Assembly (NCBI GenBank): GCA_934182615.1
Contig: CAKPRO010000005.1
Location: 27,012-91,011 of the forward strand
Reading direction: 5' to 3'
DNA from: an uncultured Bacilli bacterium
GTDB taxonomy: Bacteria; Bacillota_I; Bacilli_A; RF39; UBA660
Length of the DNA: 64,000 bases
Shown piece by piece: positions 59,648 to 64,000 of the stretch. Position numbers and translations under genes: made by a program. The notes under the pieces are model-generated. The model was given only the letters and a program-made list of their open reading frames with translations. It made no database searches and was not told where the DNA came from. How positions within the stretch are numbered: position 1 is the stretch's first letter; every line of letters begins with the position of its first letter.

Positions 59648-61093
59648 TTATCTTCCTCTACCACCTTTAATACTAGTACTTTCTAATGAGTAATCTAAAA
59701 AGGGGAAATTATCTCCTACTGACTGAAGTCTTGGTAATGATAAAGTAACTATCTTTGTATTGTGAAATAGGAAATCGTCTCCTGCTACCATTAGATTTGG
59801 TAAGTATACTTTTTCTAATATTCTATTACCATATAAAAAATTGTCTTTTACTAATTGTAATTGTGGTAATATAAGAGTCTTTAAACTATCATTAATATTA
59901 AGAAAATTATTTCCTATATTAGTCACATTATTCATTATTAATTTTGATAATGTTTGATTATACATAAGGAAGTTATCTCCTAGTGATGTAATATTATTAT
60001 TTTTATAGCCTATAATATGGTTATCTTTATCTATTATGATAATAACATCTTCTTTACCTACTACTGATACTACTATACTTCTTGTACCATCAATATTAGT
60101 TACTATCTTAATATTTTCTATTTTATTTTCTTTAAAATATTCTATAAAACTATCACCATATATTTCGTCATAGATATATAATTCTTCACTATCATTAGCT
60201 ACTACTGAGGCTTTAGATTCTACTACGGCTTCCATTTCTTCATCGTATAAATCGATAGTTTTATTTTCTCTATCTATGATAAAATAATCAATAACTAGAT
60301 ATCTTTGATATTTATTACTATATCTATTTACTTCAAAATTATCTATTATTATATTATTAGGACAATAGTAGATATTATTTATTTCATAATTATATTTATA
60401 ATATTTGCCATCTTTGGTTTGAACATAAAATGGAATATAGAAACTATCTTCAGTATTATGATAAGATAAGCCATATTGCTTTTGAAAGGCATAACTAAGA
60501 CCAGGTATTATGTTATCAAGATTATTATTAAATGTAGCATCAGGATTGGGTACCGTATGGTTATATCTATTCTTTATTGATAGATATGTATATGTATCTC
60601 TAGTAAACTGAATACTTATTACTGATGTTCCATATGTGTCTTCTCTAAATGGTTCTTTATAATCTTCTCTTCTAATATTAGCAACATCTTTCTTTACGGC
60701 GAAGAAAACATAGCAACGGTTTAATCTATTTCCTCTAAAAGTACATAGTTCTTCTCCTTTGGCGTAATATTTTTTAAACTGCTGAATATCTTCTTCGGTT
60801 TTGCATTCATACAAAGTATAGCCAGCTTTATCTAATAATTCTTCAGGAGTAAGTGAGGTTACTGTCATTTCTTTTTTATTAGTGGCCGCTAACGAATTAA
60901 TGTATCTTTCAAAACTATTAAATAAATTGTATTTCTCTAGATCATTGTATAAGTCATGACTTGGCTCAAAGTGTTCCAATAAAAGTTTGGGTAATAATCC
61001 TTTTTGCTCTAACAATGTAGGAAAGAGAGTTCGACACTCGTGCATCATCTTCTCGCCAAACTTTTTCTTTATTATCTTCAAATCTTCATTCAT
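59648..61093 (-). CDS. BspA-type leucine-rich-repeat protein
   Basis: 481 aa without a signal peptide. The N-terminal 360 residues form a unique region with KAGYTLYECKTEEDIQQFK, CTFRGNRLNRCYVFFAVKK and many Tyr. The last 110 residues hold about five LRR_5/BspA-type repeats (NNVTNIGNNFL, LPQLQLVKDNFL, LPNLMVAGDDFL, LPRLQSVGDNFP). It is probably cytoplasmic. It stands 12 nt behind parE, so it is cotranscribed with it. Function unknown. Confidence 0.65.
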   Translation of the reverse strand: MNEDLKIIKKKFGEKMMHECRTLFPTLLEQKGLLPKLLLEHFEPSHDLYNDLEKYNLFNSFERYINSLAATNKKEMTVTSLTPEELLDKAGYTLYECKTEEDIQQFKKYYAKGEELCTFRGNRLNRCYVFFAVKKDVANIRREDYKEPFREDTYGTSVISIQFTRDTYTYLSIKNRYNHTVPNPDATFNNNLDNIIPGLSYAFQKQYGLSYHNTEDSFYIPFYVQTKDGKYYKYNYEINNIYYCPNNIIIDNFEVNRYSNKYQRYLVIDYFIIDRENKTIDLYDEEMEAVVESKASVVANDSEELYIYDEIYGDSFIEYFKENKIENIKIVTNIDGTRSIVVSVVGKEDVIIIIDKDNHIIGYKNNNITSLGDNFLMYNQTLSKLIMNNVTNIGNNFLNINDSLKTLILPQLQLVKDNFLYGNRILEKVYLPNLMVAGDDFLFHNTKIVTLSLPRLQSVGDNFPFLDYSLESTSIKGGRGR

Positions 61094-61105
61094 AAATTAT
61101 ACCTA

Positions 61106-63010
61106 CTATGCTATTTTGTAATCGTCTTCTAGTGAGAATACTACGTTTTCTTCTATCCAATTTTTTCTAGGTTCTACAGCATCACCCATAAGAACAGATA
61201 CTCTCTTTTCGGCAAGGGCAGCATCAGTTATATTTACTTTAATTAATTTACGTTCTTTAGGATCCATAGTGGTTTCCCATAATTGATTAGCATTCATTTC
61301 ACCAAGTCCTTTGTATCTTTGGACTTTGTAGTTTACTCTACCACTAGTTTCGTCTTTTAGTTCTTCATTACTCCAAGCATATATATGCTTATTACTATAA
61401 CTAACTTTATATAAAGGTGGCATGGCTATATATAGATGTCCTTCTTCAATTAATGGTTTCATATATCTATAGAAGAATGTTAAAAGTAAACACTGAATAT
61501 GAGCACCATCATCATCGGCATCGGTCATAATAATTACTTTGCCATAATTGATATCTTTAACATCAAAGTCTGCTCCTACTCCTGCTCCTATGGTATAGAT
61601 TAAGGTGTTGATTTCTTCATTCTTAAAGATTTCTTCCATCCTTGTCTTTTCAGTATTTAATACTTTACCTCTAAGGGGAAGGATAGCTTGAGTCTTTCTA
61701 TCTCTACCTTGTTTAGCACTACCACCAGCAGAATCACCCTCTACAATGAATAATTCTTTCTCCATAGCTTTCTTACTTTGAGCGGGCGTTAATTTACCAG
61801 ATAATAATCTTTCGGTCTTTTTATTATCTTTGCCTTTTCTAGTTTCTTCTCTAGCCTTTCTAGCAGCTTCTCTGGCTTCTTTTCCTTTTAAAGCTTTTCC
61901 AACAATCTTAGTAGCTACGGCTTTATTTTCTTCTAAAAAGAATTTTAACTTTTCGGTAACTACGGCTTCTACTATTGTTCTAGCTACTGGGGTTCCAAGT
62001 TTAGCTTTAGTTTGACCTTCAAATTGTAATAAGTCTTCTGGTATTTGTACTGATATAATAGCGGTAAGCCCTTCTCTTACATCAGAACCATCAAAACTTT
62101 TATCTTTCTTTAAGTATCCGTTAGTCTTAGCGTAATCATTAAGTACCTTTGTAATAGCGGTCTTAAATCCTACTTCATGCGTACCACCATCACTAGTTTT
62201 AACATCATTAACAAATGATACAATATTCTCAGCATAACTATCGGTATATTGCATAGCTACTGATACATTTACTTTATCTTTACTAGCACTAAAACATAAT
62301 GGTTTATGGAGTACACCTTTATTTTCATTTAAATATTCGCAGAAGGCTTCTAGTCCATTCTCATAATGATATTTTTCACTTCGACCTTCTATCTCATCTA
62401 CTACTTCTATGGTTAAGCCACTAATTAAAAAAGCACTCTCTTGCATTCTCTCACATATAGTGGAAAAACTAAATGTTGTTGTCGAAAATATAGTAGGATC
62501 TGGTTTAAATTTAACAGTAGTTCCTGTTCTATTGGTAGTACCTACTTTTTTAAGAGGAACTGCTACTTTACCACCATTTTCAAACTTGATATAGTATTCT
62601 CCGCCATCTCTTCTTGTTACTACTTCCATAACTGAACTTAGGGCATTAACGACTGAACCACCAACGCCATGTAAACCTCCTGATACTTTGTAGCCGCCTT
62701 CGCTAAATTTACCTCCAGCATGAAGTACAGTATAAATAACTTCTGGAGTGCTCTTACCTGAAGAGTGCATACCAACAGGAAGTCCTCTACCTTTATCGGT
62801 TACACTAACACTACCATCTTTATGTAAAACTATCTTCAAATGATTACCATAACCATTTAATGCTTCATCAATAGAATTATCTACTATTTCCCATACTAGA
62901 TGGTGTAAGCCTCTTTTGTCAGTTGAACCGATATACATACCTGGTCTTTTTCTAACGGCTTCTAATCCTTCTAGTATCTTAATTGAACTCTCATCATATT
63001 TTGCTGTCAT
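61106..63010 (-). CDS. parE: DNA topoisomerase IV subunit B
   Basis: 634 aa GHKL ATPase. RPGMYIGSTDKRGLHHLVWE and DNSIDEALNG (ATP site), GLHGVGGSVVNALS, the Toprim motifs ELFIVEGDSAGGSAKQGRD and IIMTDADDDGAHI. KRGLHHLVWEIVDNS and LRGKVLNTEKTR lean to ParE, not GyrB. Expected partner parC is not in the window. Confidence 0.93.
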   Translation of the reverse strand: MTAKYDESSIKILEGLEAVRKRPGMYIGSTDKRGLHHLVWEIVDNSIDEALNGYGNHLKIVLHKDGSVSVTDKGRGLPVGMHSSGKSTPEVIYTVLHAGGKFSEGGYKVSGGLHGVGGSVVNALSSVMEVVTRRDGGEYYIKFENGGKVAVPLKKVGTTNRTGTTVKFKPDPTIFSTTTFSFSTICERMQESAFLISGLTIEVVDEIEGRSEKYHYENGLEAFCEYLNENKGVLHKPLCFSASKDKVNVSVAMQYTDSYAENIVSFVNDVKTSDGGTHEVGFKTAITKVLNDYAKTNGYLKKDKSFDGSDVREGLTAIISVQIPEDLLQFEGQTKAKLGTPVARTIVEAVVTEKLKFFLEENKAVATKIVGKALKGKEAREAARKAREETRKGKDNKKTERLLSGKLTPAQSKKAMEKELFIVEGDSAGGSAKQGRDRKTQAILPLRGKVLNTEKTRMEEIFKNEEINTLIYTIGAGVGADFDVKDINYGKVIIMTDADDDGAHIQCLLLTFFYRYMKPLIEEGHLYIAMPPLYKVSYSNKHIYAWSNEELKDETSGRVNYKVQRYKGLGEMNANQLWETTMDPKERKLIKVNITDAALAEKRVSVLMGDAVEPRKNWIEENVVFSLEDDYKIA

Positions 63011-63042
63011 TTATATCACTCTTTCTATCAAATTCCATATCA

Positions 63043-63071
63043 ATTATACTATAAAATAGCATCTCTATCAA
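63043..63071 (-). promoter_or_regulatory. promoter of parE
   Basis: TTGATA (63066-63071) and TATAAT (63043-63048) on the minus strand, 17 nt apart. Confidence 0.7.
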
Positions 63072-63093
63072 GGTATTTGTCATGCAATTTGAC

Positions 63094-63124
63094 AAAAAAA
63101 AGAACAATTAATTTAAATTGCTCT
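63094..63124 (-). terminator. terminator of the Glu-rich protein gene
   Basis: GAGCAATT, loop, AATTGTTC (one G-T pair), then eight T on the minus strand, overlapping the stop. Confidence 0.8.
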
Positions 63125-64000
63125 CTAATATTTCTTTAAATTTTAAACAATCGTCTATACTATAATTATTAATTAAACTAATAGTAACAGCATCATCTAT
63201 ACTAACATTGTTATTATTTGTGAAATCTTTTAGTTTAGTAAGCATAGTAGCAAACTTCTTGTAGTCTTCAAGAGTATAGCTAGTTTTCTTTGCTTCTTTT
63301 GAAGGGATAATGATATCTGTCTTATCTGATTCTTCTACTACTTCATTGATACTTTCATTACTAGAAGTTTCTTCTATCATTACAGTATCAACAATATCTT
63401 CTTTTTCTTCTAATGAGTCTAAAGATACGGTATTTATTTTCAAATTATCTTTGGCTTTATTATTTTTTATAATAACTACTTTATCTTCTTCTATATCATT
63501 GGCGATATCTTGAAATGATTCAATATTATTTGCTTTGTATTCTTTATATTTGTTTTCAAAGATTTCTTGAGGATTGACTATATTTGGAGCATCGACTTCT
63601 AATGTATTATCATAATAATCTACTGGAATACGACCGTTTAAAATATCGTCAAAAGTAAAGGTAGGTATTGTTTCTTTTTCTGGTTCTTCTTTTATCTCTT
63701 CAATAGAAATAGTATCAGATTCTTCTTTAGTATTTTCAATTAGACTTACTTCTTCTAACTCAGTATCATTAATTTTATTTTCTATTTCGCTAATAGTTTC
63801 AACTGGGCTAGAATTTATATTATCTTCTGATTCACTAACTGATATAGAAGGCTCTATAGTTTCTTCGATTGCCATTACTGGAGTTAATTCTTCTAATTCA
63901 GTATCAGTAGTTTTATCTTCTAGTTCACTAACTGATATAGAAGGCTCTATAGTTTCTTCGATTGCCATTACTGGAGTTAATTCTTCTTCTGGTACTAATT
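63108..64000 (-). CDS. Glu-rich repeat protein (5' end outside the window)
   Basis: At least 297 codons, open through the window edge (upstream codons read LVPEEELTPV). Very acidic, with a tandem repeat of 31 residues (ELTPVMAIEETIEPSISVSE and variants), then a short conserved-looking part (FDDILNGRIPVDYYDN) and a helical C-terminal domain (TSYTLEDYKKFATMLTKL onward). No signal or membrane segment in the visible part. Function unknown. Confidence 0.6.
   Translation of the reverse strand, partial: LVPEEELTPVMAIEETIEPSISVSELEDKTTDTELEELTPVMAIEETIEPSISVSESEDNINSSPVETISEIENKINDTELEEVSLIENTKEESDTISIEEIKEEPEKETIPTFTFDDILNGRIPVDYYDNTLEVDAPNIVNPQEIFENKYKEYKANNIESFQDIANDIEEDKVVIIKNNKAKDNLKINTVSLDSLEEKEDIVDTVMIEETSSNESINEVVEESDKTDIIIPSKEAKKTSYTLEDYKKFATMLTKLKDFTNNNNVSIDDAVTISLINNYSIDDCLKFKEILESNLN
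63778..64000 (-). repeat. 93-bp tandem repeat in the Glu-rich gene
   Basis: GATTGCCATTACTGG recurs at 63867 and 63960 with the sequence between copied nearly unchanged; a more divergent third unit lies below 63867. Confidence 0.7.

Noticed and set aside
1..64000. Alternative code with TGA as Trp
   Set aside because: Conserved proteins use TGG for Trp and TGA serves as a stop, for example at the rnfC end.
1..64000. tRNA or rRNA genes
   Set aside because: No cloverleaf-like GC-rich segment with a T-loop motif was seen in the gaps.

Overview
The window is about 64 kb of very AT-rich bacterial chromosome, mostly transcribed from the minus strand. It uses the standard code: TGA ends genes and Trp is TGG. 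EzrA, CwlO/PcsB-like M23 hydrolases, KhpA, an ECF transporter next to truA, RNase HIII, a GluP-type rhomboid, SpoIIP and a Cse60-like protein point to a low-GC Bacillota, probably a genome-reduced, uncultured gut lineage of Bacilli (RF39-like). That placement is inferred from gene content only. I saw no tRNA, rRNA or CRISPR array.

Layout. 0-8 kb: HTH gene start (partial), phosphodiester glycosidase, FtsK-like ATPase, gpmI, a Fic toxin/antitoxin pair with a decayed second copy, topA, and a DUF1016 gene with pseudogene fragments. 8-18 kb: comEC-comEA, yigZ, trpS, a CmpB-type membrane protein, a flippase, a Cse60-like gene, a lipoprotein gene, eno, khpA and rpsP. 17.7-23 kb: two TasA/camelysin-like surface proteins, hisS, a HAD phosphatase, a KilA-N protein, truA. 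23-31 kb: ecfT-ecfA2-ecfA1, a degenerate hybrid sensor kinase, an acyl-CoA-synthetase-like enzyme and rnhC. 31-39 kb: ORF6N protein, spoIIP, rsmE, an L,D-transpeptidase, rnfC and an rnfD-rnfG fusion. 39-43 kb: two more surface proteins and a rhomboid. 43-53 kb: RNHCP protein, two Asn-rich membrane proteins, ezrA, a type I toxin-antitoxin candidate, obg, a P-type ATPase and two M23 hydrolases. 53-64 kb: MFS protein, radical SAM, nitroreductase fragment, an intact IS3-family element, rseP, cdsA, an LRR protein, parE and a Glu-rich repeat protein (partial).

The most striking locus is 39.7-41.5 kb. A surface-protein gene ends in what looks like a diversity-generating-retroelement variable region: A-depleted, GC-rich, NNY-type codons, a GC-rich 3' border, and a perfect 12-bp hairpin with a 4-nt loop just downstream. 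Upstream, the same gene has a promoter, a leader ORF with a strong ribosome site and an 11-G tract, and an intrinsic terminator. Only 11 G (or 3n+2) lets ribosomes read through the terminator, while 10 or 12 G stops translation before it. This looks like a phase-variable, leader-translation-controlled attenuator switching a hypervariable surface protein.

A second theme is a dispersed family of paired hairpins, about 14 copies, in the gaps between transcription units. The top of each stem is conserved (AGCY...RTCT) while the lower stem differs in sequence between copies but stays complementary, which suggests selection on structure. A convergent small-toxin/antisense-RNA locus lies between ezrA and obg.
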